Positions 47,872-56,586 of a DNA stretch of 58,531 nucleotides are shown here, in pieces (position 1 is the stretch's first letter; the number at the start of each line of letters is the position of its first letter). The position numbers and the translations under genes were made by a program. This DNA is from Lactiplantibacillus plajomi. GTDB lineage: Bacteria; Bacillota; Bacilli; Lactobacillales; Lactobacillaceae. Location of the stretch: NCBI RefSeq assembly GCF_005405405.1, contig NZ_BJDZ01000017.1, positions 1 through 58,531 on the forward strand. The letters run 5' to 3'. The notes beneath the pieces are model-generated. The model searched no databases, had not been told where the DNA came from, and saw only the letters and a program-made list of their open reading frames with translations.

Positions 47872-47900
47872 TTGTTGTGTTACCGCTTCCGTGCTATACA
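47872..47900 (+). promoter_or_regulatory. Promoter of the surface-protein gene
   Basis: TTGTTG at 47872-47877 and TATACA at 47895-47900, 17-bp spacer; leader of about 90 nt. Confidence 0.6.
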
Positions 47901-47996
47901 TATAAGTAGGGCGTTAAGGAGCAAGGAACAAAGAGTTAATCCGATTAGGATGAATGAGAATCGATTAGAATACGCCTGAGAAAGGTCGTTGAGATA

Positions 47997-50900
47997 ATGC
48001 GTTTAACCCAACTCCAACGGATACAACAAATTAATCATCAATATCAAAAGCGAGAATATCAGCGCTCGTGGAAAACGACGGTAACCTTGTTAGCGGCCAG
48101 CGTCGGCTTGGGGGCAACTTTATTGACCCTCCCAGCCGCGGCGGCAACCGATCCGTCACAATCGGTCGCAACGCCGAGCACCGAAACGGTCGGTCAGACG
48201 AGTGGGACCACCTTAACTAAGGCGACCGTACTGACGAGCTCAGCGACGAGTACGTCGCAAGCCGAAAGCGCTGCCAGCTATGGTGGTTCCACCAGTTCAA
48301 CCAGTACAGCCGATTCATCGGCAAGTACGGAAACTGAAACAACCGCAGCGAGTGGAGCGCTCAGTGGCACCACCTCCGGAACGGAAACGGGGACCAGTAC
48401 GAGTACGGTAACTGGCACGTCCGCGGCGAGTGCGGCTCCCACTAGTAGTACGGCCGCTCCCGCAAGTTCTGCGACTAGCGGGACTTCGATCAGTACGACG
48501 ACGACCGTCACGGTAGGCAGTAGCGAAGCGGGGAGTAATGCTACTAGCAGTACGACTAGTACCGCGACCAGTGGTACCGCTTCGCAAGCGGATACCCCGA
48601 CCACGTCCGAAGCGGTACCGGATACGACCGTCGTCCAGTTTGGCGATCCCGGTATTCAGGCCGAAGTGATGAACAGTATCAAGGCAATTTCACCGGTCAC
48701 CGTCGGGATGCTGCGTAACTTCAACGGAACCATCAATATTGGGACGATGAACGTGCCCCTAGCGCTCAGTGGCAACTTGGAAGGTATGCAATACTTGCAG
48801 TATTTACCAAGTACCAGCTTAATTAAGTTTTACGTGACGTTACCTCATCCGGATGTTGATTTAACACCACTACAACCGGACCGTTTTTCAGAATTGTCGA
48901 TCTGGTGCAAGGATCTGAGCGCTGTTAATTTAGCACCCTTAACTAAAATTGATCCGGTGACGTTATCCTGGGTTCAATTTGCCGGTACTGATCAAGGTGG
49001 CATGGCCGATTACCAAACGAATGCCAATGGGATGACCAATGCACAATTAGCTGAATTAGCACCGTGGTTGACGGCGATTGATAATACCCGCACTAGCTCG
49101 ATTTTTAACTTAAGTTTAGGCAATAACTCAATTACCGATTTTTCACCGTTAAGTGGCTTCACCCGGTCGGCGTACTTAGGCGTACTCGGTCAACGGGTCA
49201 ATGCCAACGAGCAACCGGTGAATATGGTGATTGGTCAACCAGCGGTGTTTACCGCACTACCCATTATTGGCTTACAGGGTGAGTCGCTAACCAGCCATTA
49301 TTATTCGACGATTAGTGGTAGTCCGACCGGTGCGACGACGGTCACACCAACGCCGCTGACCGCGTTGGGCGATGGACGCTTTGAAATTCCAACTGCTTAC
49401 CCGACCGTCAGTGGGGCTAACTGGTTTAGCTATGGTATTCCGGGCTACACGATGGCGGTTACGGCGGAAAACGTTAACCAGGCCTTTATGAGCGTTAGTT
49501 ATCCGAACGGGGTGTCAATTAATTACGACGTTGCGATTTATCAACCCGCTAATTGGCTGACGGCCCCCGAATTAAACGTGCGGTACTTGGACGGCACCAC
49601 TGGTGAAGCGATTCAACCGGCTACCAAGCTCCAAGGGACTAAAATTGGTGAAGCCTATGATTTAACCGACCAGACGGCCATTGACGGTTACCGGTTGGAC
49701 CCAACCCGTAGTAGTGCGTTGACTGGCACCTATACTCAGGATCCGCAGGCGTTAACGTACACTTATGAGCGGGAACCCGCCGGGGGGATCACCGTCAAGT
49801 ACGAGACATTGTTCGGCAAGGAATTAGCACCAAGTACGACTATCAGCGGTTACGTCGGCGATGCGTATACGGCCAAACCGGCTAGCGTTGCGGGCTATAC
49901 GGTAAACCGCACGCTGACGGGAAGCTTGCCCGAAAGCGGTCAGTTAGGACTGACCGCGGGAACCATCACGTACCTGTACACCCCCAATACACTATCACGG
50001 ACGGTGGAGTACGTGGATACCGTTACGAATACCGTGTTATCGACCGATACCGTGACCGGGTTATTCGATTCAGCGTCGAGCTATTCACCCGAACAAACGA
50101 TTAACGATTACGTTAGCCGCGGTTACCAGTTAACCAGCAGTGACGTACCAACGGGAAGTGCGTTACTTAGTGACCCAGCCGCCGATTTAACTTACCGGGT
50201 TGACTTTACGCACCAAACGTTATCGATTGATTCGGATAGTACCATTATTCCGAAAGACGTGATTATCGAGCGGACGGTGACGCGGACAATCAACTATCAA
50301 GACGCTGAAGGACAACCAATTGGAACGCCGGTAGTGCAAAGCGTGACCTTTGAACGGACCGCAACCCGCGATCTCGTGACTGATGATGTTACTTATGACG
50401 ACTGGCAACCAACGAGTAGTGCACAACTGGCGGCGGTCACCAGTCCACTTTACCCGAACACCTTACCAAGTCAGGTGATTGTGCCCGAAAAGTTAGTTAC
50501 GGCGGATTCGCCCGACGAAACATTAACAATCACCTATAAAGACTCAACGCCGGGGAGCGGCGACGAAAATGATACGCCGGATAGTGCCGATACGTCGGAA
50601 GCGCCCGGTAGTTCAGCCGCTACGGGTGGTTCCGTAGGGTCAGAAACGCCGGGAAGCTCCGCGGCGCCGGAAAACCCAGTCGATTCGGGTGCCGCTGCGG
50701 GTGACAGCTCTTCAGCACCATCTGGGTCGACTCCGGCTGCGGGTAGTGATAGTACCAGTGGTGAATCTGGTAGTGCCGCGGCTGGCAGCCAACCTTTAGG
50801 GGGGCAGTCATCAGCAAGTGGCGCGACTAGCGGTGGCACTTCACCGGCGAATAGTGCGGTGACTGGTCTTCAATCAGCAGCGGTACCAGTGAAACCCGCG

Positions 50901-51041
50901 CAATCGTCAGCCACTCCGCAATCAGCCTTGCCACAAACTAACGAACAAGCACCGGTAGCCACTAGTTTGATTGGCATAGTATTACTCGCGTTAGCAGCTG
51001 GGTTTGCTAACTTGAAGCAATGGTTACGGCGGCGGTTTTAA
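47997..51041 (+). CDS. LPxTG-anchored, Ser/Thr-rich MucBP-domain surface protein
   Basis: 1014 residues. The long signal peptide (about 1-50) has a pre-hydrophobic YQKREYQRSWK stretch resembling the KxYKxGKxW type. A low-complexity Ser/Thr/Ala/Gly stretch covers about 51-205 and an internalin-like region with short LRR-like steps about 215-400. MucBP-like repeats start near 525, 596 and 668, and a Mub-B2-like domain spans about 754-846. A second Ser/Gly/Ala-rich stalk leads to LPQTN at 978-982, a hydrophobic segment and RRRF. It should be sortase-anchored and bind mucus glycans or other host surfaces. The start follows GAAAGG. Confidence 0.88.
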   Translation: MRLTQLQRIQQINHQYQKREYQRSWKTTVTLLAASVGLGATLLTLPAAAATDPSQSVATPSTETVGQTSGTTLTKATVLTSSATSTSQAESAASYGGSTSSTSTADSSASTETETTAASGALSGTTSGTETGTSTSTVTGTSAASAAPTSSTAAPASSATSGTSISTTTTVTVGSSEAGSNATSSTTSTATSGTASQADTPTTSEAVPDTTVVQFGDPGIQAEVMNSIKAISPVTVGMLRNFNGTINIGTMNVPLALSGNLEGMQYLQYLPSTSLIKFYVTLPHPDVDLTPLQPDRFSELSIWCKDLSAVNLAPLTKIDPVTLSWVQFAGTDQGGMADYQTNANGMTNAQLAELAPWLTAIDNTRTSSIFNLSLGNNSITDFSPLSGFTRSAYLGVLGQRVNANEQPVNMVIGQPAVFTALPIIGLQGESLTSHYYSTISGSPTGATTVTPTPLTALGDGRFEIPTAYPTVSGANWFSYGIPGYTMAVTAENVNQAFMSVSYPNGVSINYDVAIYQPANWLTAPELNVRYLDGTTGEAIQPATKLQGTKIGEAYDLTDQTAIDGYRLDPTRSSALTGTYTQDPQALTYTYEREPAGGITVKYETLFGKELAPSTTISGYVGDAYTAKPASVAGYTVNRTLTGSLPESGQLGLTAGTITYLYTPNTLSRTVEYVDTVTNTVLSTDTVTGLFDSASSYSPEQTINDYVSRGYQLTSSDVPTGSALLSDPAADLTYRVDFTHQTLSIDSDSTIIPKDVIIERTVTRTINYQDAEGQPIGTPVVQSVTFERTATRDLVTDDVTYDDWQPTSSAQLAAVTSPLYPNTLPSQVIVPEKLVTADSPDETLTITYKDSTPGSGDENDTPDSADTSEAPGSSAATGGSVGSETPGSSAAPENPVDSGAAAGDSSSAPSGSTPAAGSDSTSGESGSAAAGSQPLGGQSSASGATSGGTSPANSAVTGLQSAAVPVKPAQSSATPQSALPQTNEQAPVATSLIGIVLLALAAGFANLKQWLRRRF

Positions 51042-51067
51042 TCAATAAGTTTAGCAGGTAGAAAAGT

Positions 51068-51102
51068 CGAGTTAAGGGGGTGTCCCTTAACTCGCTTTTT
51101 TT
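51068..51102 (+). terminator. Terminator of the surface-protein gene
   Basis: Perfect 11-bp stem CGAGTTAAGGG/CCCTTAACTCG followed by C and seven T. Confidence 0.9.
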
Positions 51103-51151
51103 GCGCTTTTTCTAGTTAACATAATTTTAATTTATCGCACTTGATTGATTT

Positions 51152-51180
51152 TTGAAAATTTAACTGAAAACTGGCATAAT
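51152..51180 (+). promoter_or_regulatory. Promoter of the phosphatase-TPR-recD2 group
   Basis: TTGAAA at 51152-51157 and CATAAT at 51175-51180 with a TG extension (TGGCATAAT), 17-bp spacer. Confidence 0.65.
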
Positions 51181-51230
51181 GGTAATAATATTGAGCGGTC
51201 GTCAGCGACCCGGATGAGGAAGTAATTAAT

Positions 51231-51896
51231 TTGACCAAACTATTATTTATTCGCCACGGTAAAACCGAGTGGAACCTGGAAGGCCGTTACCAAGGCTCGC
51301 AAGGGGATTCGCCGTTGTTGCCAACCAGCTATGACGAGATTCACCAATTAGCCGCGGCTTTGAAGGATATTTCATTTAGCCACTTGTACGTGAGCCCACT
51401 CAAGCGTGCGCGGACGACCGCGACAACCTTACGGGATGACTTGGCGCAACCGGCCTTACCGCTGACGGTCATGAGTCGCTTACGGGAATTTAACTTAGGT
51501 AAAATGGAAGGCATGGCGTTTAGTGATGTGAAAGTTAAGTACCCTCAGGAGTACGACGCGTTCCGCAACCACCCGGATCAGTACGACCCGACGGCAATTA
51601 ACGGCGAAAGCTTTCAGCAGTTATTAAAACGGATGTTACCAGCGATTCGCCAAATCGTGGCGGCCAACCCCAAGCGGAGTGATAACGTGATTATTGTGAG
51701 CCACGGGGCCGCGCTTAACGCGTTGGTAAACACGTTATTGGGGGAATCATTGGCAACGTTGCGTCGTCGCGGTGGGTTGTCGAATACGTCGACGACAATT
51801 TTAGAGACGCGCGACCGGGGTCAGTCGTTTAAACTCTTGGACTGGAATGATACGTCCTACTTGGCACGGCGTCCCGATCCGACCGACACGATTTAA
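51231..51896 (+). CDS. Histidine phosphatase superfamily protein (phosphoglycerate mutase-like)
   Basis: 221 residues. The catalytic RHG is R8-H9-G10 (LFIRHGKTEWN) and the second histidine lies in IIVSHGAALNAL. It is too short and divergent for the glycolytic mutase, so a broad phosphatase role is more likely. TTG 51231 has GAGGAAG upstream. Lies 12 bp before the TPR gene, one transcript. Confidence 0.88.
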   Translation: MTKLLFIRHGKTEWNLEGRYQGSQGDSPLLPTSYDEIHQLAAALKDISFSHLYVSPLKRARTTATTLRDDLAQPALPLTVMSRLREFNLGKMEGMAFSDVKVKYPQEYDAFRNHPDQYDPTAINGESFQQLLKRMLPAIRQIVAANPKRSDNVIIVSHGAALNALVNTLLGESLATLRRRGGLSNTSTTILETRDRGQSFKLLDWNDTSYLARRPDPTDTI

Positions 51897-51908
51897 GGAG
51901 GCGCAAAG

Positions 51909-52604
51909 ATGGCAACGAATAAACAAGGACGGCCAGACCGTCAGCAACAACAAGCGTTAGTCCATCAACTGGTGACCACCATTGATGCGCATCCGGATGA
52001 TTATCATCCTTATTACGACTTAGTTGTTTTATTAACGGCTGGTCAGGATTTTGAACAGGCTGAAGCGTTGGCGATGAAAGCGTTGGGAAAGTTTGAAACC
52101 GACGCAGCGGCCGCCGACCTTTTTCGCTATGCGCTCGGCAACGTTTATTATCAGGCCCAGACTTATGACAAGGCGATGACCTTTTATCAGCAAATTCACG
52201 ACCCAAAATTAAAGCTGGACGCGTATTTGATGATGGCCCAGTCACTGATGGCGAAGAAGGATTACCAGCACGCACTGGTATGGGCAATCACGGCCCAGGA
52301 GTTAAATTCAGCTAACGTTGATGCCAACTTGCTAGTGGCAGACATATTACTTGCATTAGGCAATAACCAACAGGCGTACGATTATTATCAACGGGTGCTT
52401 ACAATTGAACCGACGAATGGTCGGGCGGCGTTCAACGCGGGATTGACGGCGATGGTGCTAGGCAAGCCGTACGCCGACCTATTTAAGCAAGCACAACGGC
52501 AAGACGCCGATTATTTTGAGCGGCACCAGCAGCAGTTAACGGACATTGAAAAAACGTTGCGGGCGCAACAAGGCTCCGATGACCGGACGACACCAAATTC
52601 TTAA
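51909..52604 (+). CDS. TPR-repeat protein (YrrB-like)
   Basis: 231 residues with about five tetratricopeptide repeats (about 30-200; e.g. ALGNVYYQAQTYDKAMTFYQ). TPR modules mediate protein-protein binding. In Bacillus the gene yrrB lies between mnmA and recD2 as here. The partner is unknown. AAGGAGG start site. Followed 12 bp later by recD2. Confidence 0.88.
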   Translation: MATNKQGRPDRQQQQALVHQLVTTIDAHPDDYHPYYDLVVLLTAGQDFEQAEALAMKALGKFETDAAAADLFRYALGNVYYQAQTYDKAMTFYQQIHDPKLKLDAYLMMAQSLMAKKDYQHALVWAITAQELNSANVDANLLVADILLALGNNQQAYDYYQRVLTIEPTNGRAAFNAGLTAMVLGKPYADLFKQAQRQDADYFERHQQQLTDIEKTLRAQQGSDDRTTPNS

Positions 52605-52616
52605 GGGAGGGATACC

Positions 52617-55148
52617 ATGGCCGGCGTACAAGAAAATTTGTTTAATGATCAGCAAAACGGTGCGATGACGACCCACTTTGTGGTGGGGAAGGTTGCGGCC
52701 GTCTTTTTTAGCAGCAATGATAGTTTTTATAAAGTCTTGTTGGTCAAGGTCAGTGAGCAAAATATCGACTGGCACGAAGATGAGATCGTCGTGACTGGTA
52801 ACTTTGCGGATATCCAAGAAGAGACGACCTACCGCTTCACCGGTCGAACGGTTCGCCACCCGAAGTATGGTGTTCAATTTCAGGCGGATAATTATCAAAA
52901 CCAGACGCCAACTTCGCGGAGCGGTTTGATCGCCTACTTATCCGGGAGCGACTTTCCCGGGCTGGGCAAGCAGACGGCGACCCGCATTGTTGACACGTTG
53001 GGCGAAGACGCGATTGATAAAATCTTGGCAGATCCTAAAGTTTTAAAACCGATTGGGTTACGCAAGGGTGTTCAGCAAACGCTGATCGATACGTTGCGGG
53101 TTAATAACGGGTTGGAACAGACCATTATCGGCCTTAATGCCTACGGTTTTGGCAGTCGGTTGGCAGCGGCAATTTATGCTAAGTATCAGGCCGATACCCT
53201 GAACGTGATTCAGGAAAATCCTTACCAGTTAGTCGAGGATATTAAGGGGGTCGGCTTTAAGAAGGCTGACCAAATCGCGGCCCAACTAAAAATCGATCCG
53301 CAGGCCGATAGCCGGTTACGAGCAGCATTACTGACGGAAATCAATGAGGTTTGCTCGCAGAACGGGGATACGTACACCACGGCCAAGCCGCTGCTCGCGG
53401 CAACGTTGCGTTTGTTAGAAGACGCCCGGCACGTGCAAGTCGACCCGCAAAAAATTGCGGATCAGTTAGTGGAACTGGCCAAGCAAAATAAAGTTGTTGG
53501 TGATGACAACCGGATTTATTTACGCGACTTGTACGAAGCAGAATGGCGGATTGCCGAGCATTTGAAGCGGCTATTAGATGCCGATGCGGATACCGACTTT
53601 AAGCCGCGGGCCATCGATTCAGCAATTGAACACGTGGCTAAAGCGAGTCACCTGACTTACGACGACTCGCAAACAACGGCGCTACGTGAGGCCATTAGTG
53701 CCCACGTCTTCTTATTGACCGGGGGTCCCGGGACCGGGAAGACCACGATCATTCGCGGACTAGTCGCGTTGTTTGCCGAACTGCACGACGTTTCACTGGA
53801 TATTAATCAGTACAAGGACAAACCGTTTCCAATTTTGCTGGCCGCACCAACGGGACGGGCAGCGAAACGGATGGCAGAAACGACCAACCTACCAGCTAGT
53901 ACGATTCACCGCCTACTGGGGTTGACCGGGCGCGAAGACGGCCCCGAGCAACCGGCAAAGGACTTGGAGGGCGGCTTACTGATCATTGACGAAATGTCGA
54001 TGGTTGATACGAAACTCTTTGAGCTACTGCTACAAGCGGTGCCGAGTCACATGCAGGTAATTTTGGTGGGCGATAAGGACCAGTTACCATCGGTCGGTGC
54101 GGGTCAGGTTTTTCACGATTTGTTACAAATGCCAGACTTACCGCAGATTGAATTGGATACGATTTACCGGCAGGATGATCATTCCAGTATCATCCCGCTA
54201 GCGCACGCCATTAAGGACGGGCACTTACCGGACGATTTTATGATCAATCAGCCGGACCGTTCCTTCATTGCTTGCAACGCTTTTCAGGTGAACCACATCG
54301 TTGAACAGGTCGTTTCCAAAGCCAAGCAAAAGGGATTTACGGCTGATCAGGTCCAGATTCTAGCACCAATGTACCGCGGTGCCGCGGGAATCGACCAACT
54401 AAATACGACCGTTCAAAATATTTTTAACCCACTAAAGTCCGCGCAGCAAAAGCACCTGACTTATAATGGTCAGGATTTTCGGGTCGGTGATAAGGTCTTA
54501 CACCTAGTGAATTCGCCGGAGGATAACGTCTTTAACGGTGATATTGGTAAGGTTGTCGGTATCGACCTCGCTAAGGATCCGCATAACGAATCCAAAAAAG
54601 ATCAGTTAACGATTGCGTTTGACCAGAACGAAGTGACTTACCAACGATCGGATTGGAACCGACTGACGCTGGCGTACAGCATGTCGATCCATAAATCACA
54701 GGGGAGCCAGTTTAAAATGGTGATTCTGCCGATGGTTCCCCAGTTTTCACGGATGCTTCAACGTAATTTACTGTACACGGCGGTCACCCGGGCCGAAGAG
54801 ATGTTGATCATGCTCGGGGAGAGCCAGGCGTTTGAACGTAGCGTAACCAATGAGTCGGTCAACCGCCAAACGACGTTGACCAAGCGGTTACGGCAAGTGA
54901 TTAGTGGCGAGACGGCGGTGGTAACCACTGATAGTGATACCTCGGCGGCCGAGTCTACAGCTACGGTGGCCAGCACCGCGGCAACTAAGGTGGCTGCCAA
55001 CGAGCCGGTAGCTGAAGCTGCGAAGTCGACCGATCCAGGCCCACACCGCCACGTCCTGACGACCGAGCTCGTAACGATGGGCACGGTTGACCCGATGATT
55101 GGGATGAGCGGTATTAAACCGCAGGACTTTATGCCGGCCGCGCACTAA
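52617..55148 (+). CDS. recD2: RecD2-type ATP-dependent DNA helicase
   Basis: 843 residues. An N-terminal OB-like domain and helix-hairpin-helix region (about 1-330) precede the SF1B helicase core. The core has Walker A GGPGTGKT at 369-376, DEMSMV and the C-terminal TLAYSMSIHKSQGSQF. RecD2 is a 5'-3' helicase in replication-fork and repair processes, without RecBC. A low-complexity Ala/Thr/Ser tail from about 765 is followed by a conserved-looking end (GMSGIKPQDFM). Confidence 0.95.
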   Translation: MAGVQENLFNDQQNGAMTTHFVVGKVAAVFFSSNDSFYKVLLVKVSEQNIDWHEDEIVVTGNFADIQEETTYRFTGRTVRHPKYGVQFQADNYQNQTPTSRSGLIAYLSGSDFPGLGKQTATRIVDTLGEDAIDKILADPKVLKPIGLRKGVQQTLIDTLRVNNGLEQTIIGLNAYGFGSRLAAAIYAKYQADTLNVIQENPYQLVEDIKGVGFKKADQIAAQLKIDPQADSRLRAALLTEINEVCSQNGDTYTTAKPLLAATLRLLEDARHVQVDPQKIADQLVELAKQNKVVGDDNRIYLRDLYEAEWRIAEHLKRLLDADADTDFKPRAIDSAIEHVAKASHLTYDDSQTTALREAISAHVFLLTGGPGTGKTTIIRGLVALFAELHDVSLDINQYKDKPFPILLAAPTGRAAKRMAETTNLPASTIHRLLGLTGREDGPEQPAKDLEGGLLIIDEMSMVDTKLFELLLQAVPSHMQVILVGDKDQLPSVGAGQVFHDLLQMPDLPQIELDTIYRQDDHSSIIPLAHAIKDGHLPDDFMINQPDRSFIACNAFQVNHIVEQVVSKAKQKGFTADQVQILAPMYRGAAGIDQLNTTVQNIFNPLKSAQQKHLTYNGQDFRVGDKVLHLVNSPEDNVFNGDIGKVVGIDLAKDPHNESKKDQLTIAFDQNEVTYQRSDWNRLTLAYSMSIHKSQGSQFKMVILPMVPQFSRMLQRNLLYTAVTRAEEMLIMLGESQAFERSVTNESVNRQTTLTKRLRQVISGETAVVTTDSDTSAAESTATVASTAATKVAANEPVAEAAKSTDPGPHRHVLTTELVTMGTVDPMIGMSGIKPQDFMPAAH

Positions 55149-55208
55149 TTTAAGGCGGGCTCATTTAATTAAATTACCGTCGCCGTGCACTTTTTGACGG
55201 CTAACTGT

Positions 55209-55214
55209 TATAAT
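55209..55214 (+). promoter_or_regulatory. Extended -10 promoter of prs
   Basis: TATAAT with TG extension (TGTTATAAT at 55206-55214). No good -35 sits 16-18 bp upstream; TTGACG at 55194 is only 9 bp away. Confidence 0.6.
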
Positions 55215-55251
55215 CAAGGTATCAAAGATGAATAATTTTATGGAGGGCGTT

Positions 55252-56217
55252 ATGTCAGCAGATGAATCGTATTCCAAACTCAAACTGTTTGCGTTGAATT
55301 CCAACCTACCACTCGCAGAAAAAATTGCGGCGCGGGTCGGGGTTCCGTTGAGTAAAACTTCCGTTAAGCGCTTTAGCGATGGCGAAATTCAAATCAATAT
55401 TGAAGAGAGTATTCGTGGCGCGGAAGTCTATGTTATTCAGTCCATTTCGGATCCGGTCAATGACATGGTCTTAGAATTAATGATCATGATCGACGCGTTA
55501 CGGCGTGCGAGCGCAAGTGAGATTAACGTGGTGATCCCGTATTACGGTTATTCGCGCCAAGATCGCAAGGCGCGTTCACGTGAACCGATTACGGCGAAGT
55601 TGATTGCGAACTTACTAGAAAATGATCAGGCCACCCGGGTGCTGACCGTCGATTTGCACGCGGCCCAGATTCAAGGGTTCTTTGACATTCCGGTCGATCA
55701 CCTATTAGCTGCCCCAATTTTAGCGAGCTACTTCAAGGACCGTGGGATTACTGAGAACTTGGTGGTAGTTTCACCGGACCACGCCGGGGTGTCCCGGGCG
55801 CGGAAGTTAGCCGAATTGTTGGGCGCGTCGATTGCCATTATTGATAACCGTAATCCGGTGACTGACGCGGCCGTTCCGGATAGTATTATCGGCGACGTTC
55901 GCGGACGCACCGCAATTATTATTGACGACATGATCGACACGGGGAGCCGTTTTGCGGTTTCCGCCAAGACGATGGAAAAGGCCGGGGTGGCCAGAATTTT
56001 TGGGTGTGCCACGCACGCCATCTTTTCACAGCAGGCACCGGAGAAATTACAAGCTGCGCCGTTTGAAAAAGTAATTGTTACGGACACGATTCAAATTCCA
56101 GCTAACAAACAATTTCCAAAGTTGGTCCAACTTTCAGTGGGTCCACTATTGGGGGATGCAATCAAACTGATCCACGCCCAGCGACCAGTCGACGGGTTAT
56201 TTGATCCACGTCTTTAA
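55252..56217 (+). CDS. prs: Ribose-phosphate pyrophosphokinase
   Basis: 321 residues from ATG 55252, 5-6 nt after GGAGGG; an ATG eight codons earlier has no site. It has [16 protein letters not shown], the [13 protein letters not shown] loop and the PRPP-binding [14 protein letters not shown] and [11 protein letters not shown] motifs. It makes PRPP from ribose-5-phosphate and ATP for nucleotides, His and Trp. Monocistronic. Confidence 0.97.
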   Translation: MSADESYSKLKLFALNSNLPLAEKIAARVGVPLSKTSVKRFSDGEIQINIEESIRGAEVYVIQSISDPVNDMVLELMIMIDALRRASASEINVVIPYYGYSRQDRKARSREPITAKLIANLLENDQATRVLTVDLHAAQIQGFFDIPVDHLLAAPILASYFKDRGITENLVVVSPDHAGVSRARKLAELLGASIAIIDNRNPVTDAAVPDSIIGDVRGRTAIIIDDMIDTGSRFAVSAKTMEKAGVARIFGCATHAIFSQQAPEKLQAAPFEKVIVTDTIQIPANKQFPKLVQLSVGPLLGDAIKLIHAQRPVDGLFDPRL

Positions 56218-56222
56218 CAAGC

Positions 56223-56261
56223 AAAAAGTTTTCGTCACCGGTGGCGGCGAAAACTTTTTTT
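56223..56261 (+). terminator. Terminator of prs
   Basis: 12-bp stem AAAAAGTTTTCG/CGAAAACTTTTT with T-run to 56261. Confidence 0.88.
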
Positions 56262-56586
56262 GTGGCTAAAATCAGTTTAAATCAAATTTTTAATCAAACA
56301 ACGGTTTAGCGCGATTTGTATGCTGCGACTAAGTTGATGCGAACCACTGAGTTAGCCGATTACTTGTGATTGTGAAGCCCGGAGTGCCGGCATATTGTAT
56401 TGGCCGGGGATGGACGATGTATTTTTTAAATAAACGCATTGTTTCACAAAAAAATAAGTAATTCTAGTTTGCATTTTCTTAAACTGTGCTACAATAAAAT
56501 TATGATTTGTAAAAGACGTTAAGCTTTTCTTAAGATTTAAACTTGATAGCCTACTTTAATGACTTGTTTTAGAAGGAGTGAATTGA
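56262..56586. other. Intergenic region before the LysM hydrolase gene
   Basis: No gene in 325 bp. It contains the promoter at 56468-56495 and a leader of about 85 nt. The rest shows no repeat or RNA motif I recognise, and I found no good WalR box. Confidence 0.45.
56468..56495 (+). promoter_or_regulatory. Promoter of the LysM-NlpC/P60 gene
   Basis: TTTGCA at 56468-56473 and TACAAT at 56490-56495 with a TG extension (TGCTACAAT), 16-bp spacer. Confidence 0.65.

Noticed and set aside
48278-48604. 108-codon minus-strand frame opposite the Ser/Thr-rich stalk
   Set aside because: Repeated Ser/Thr/Ala codons make the complementary strand open by chance and rich in Val/Leu/Ala.
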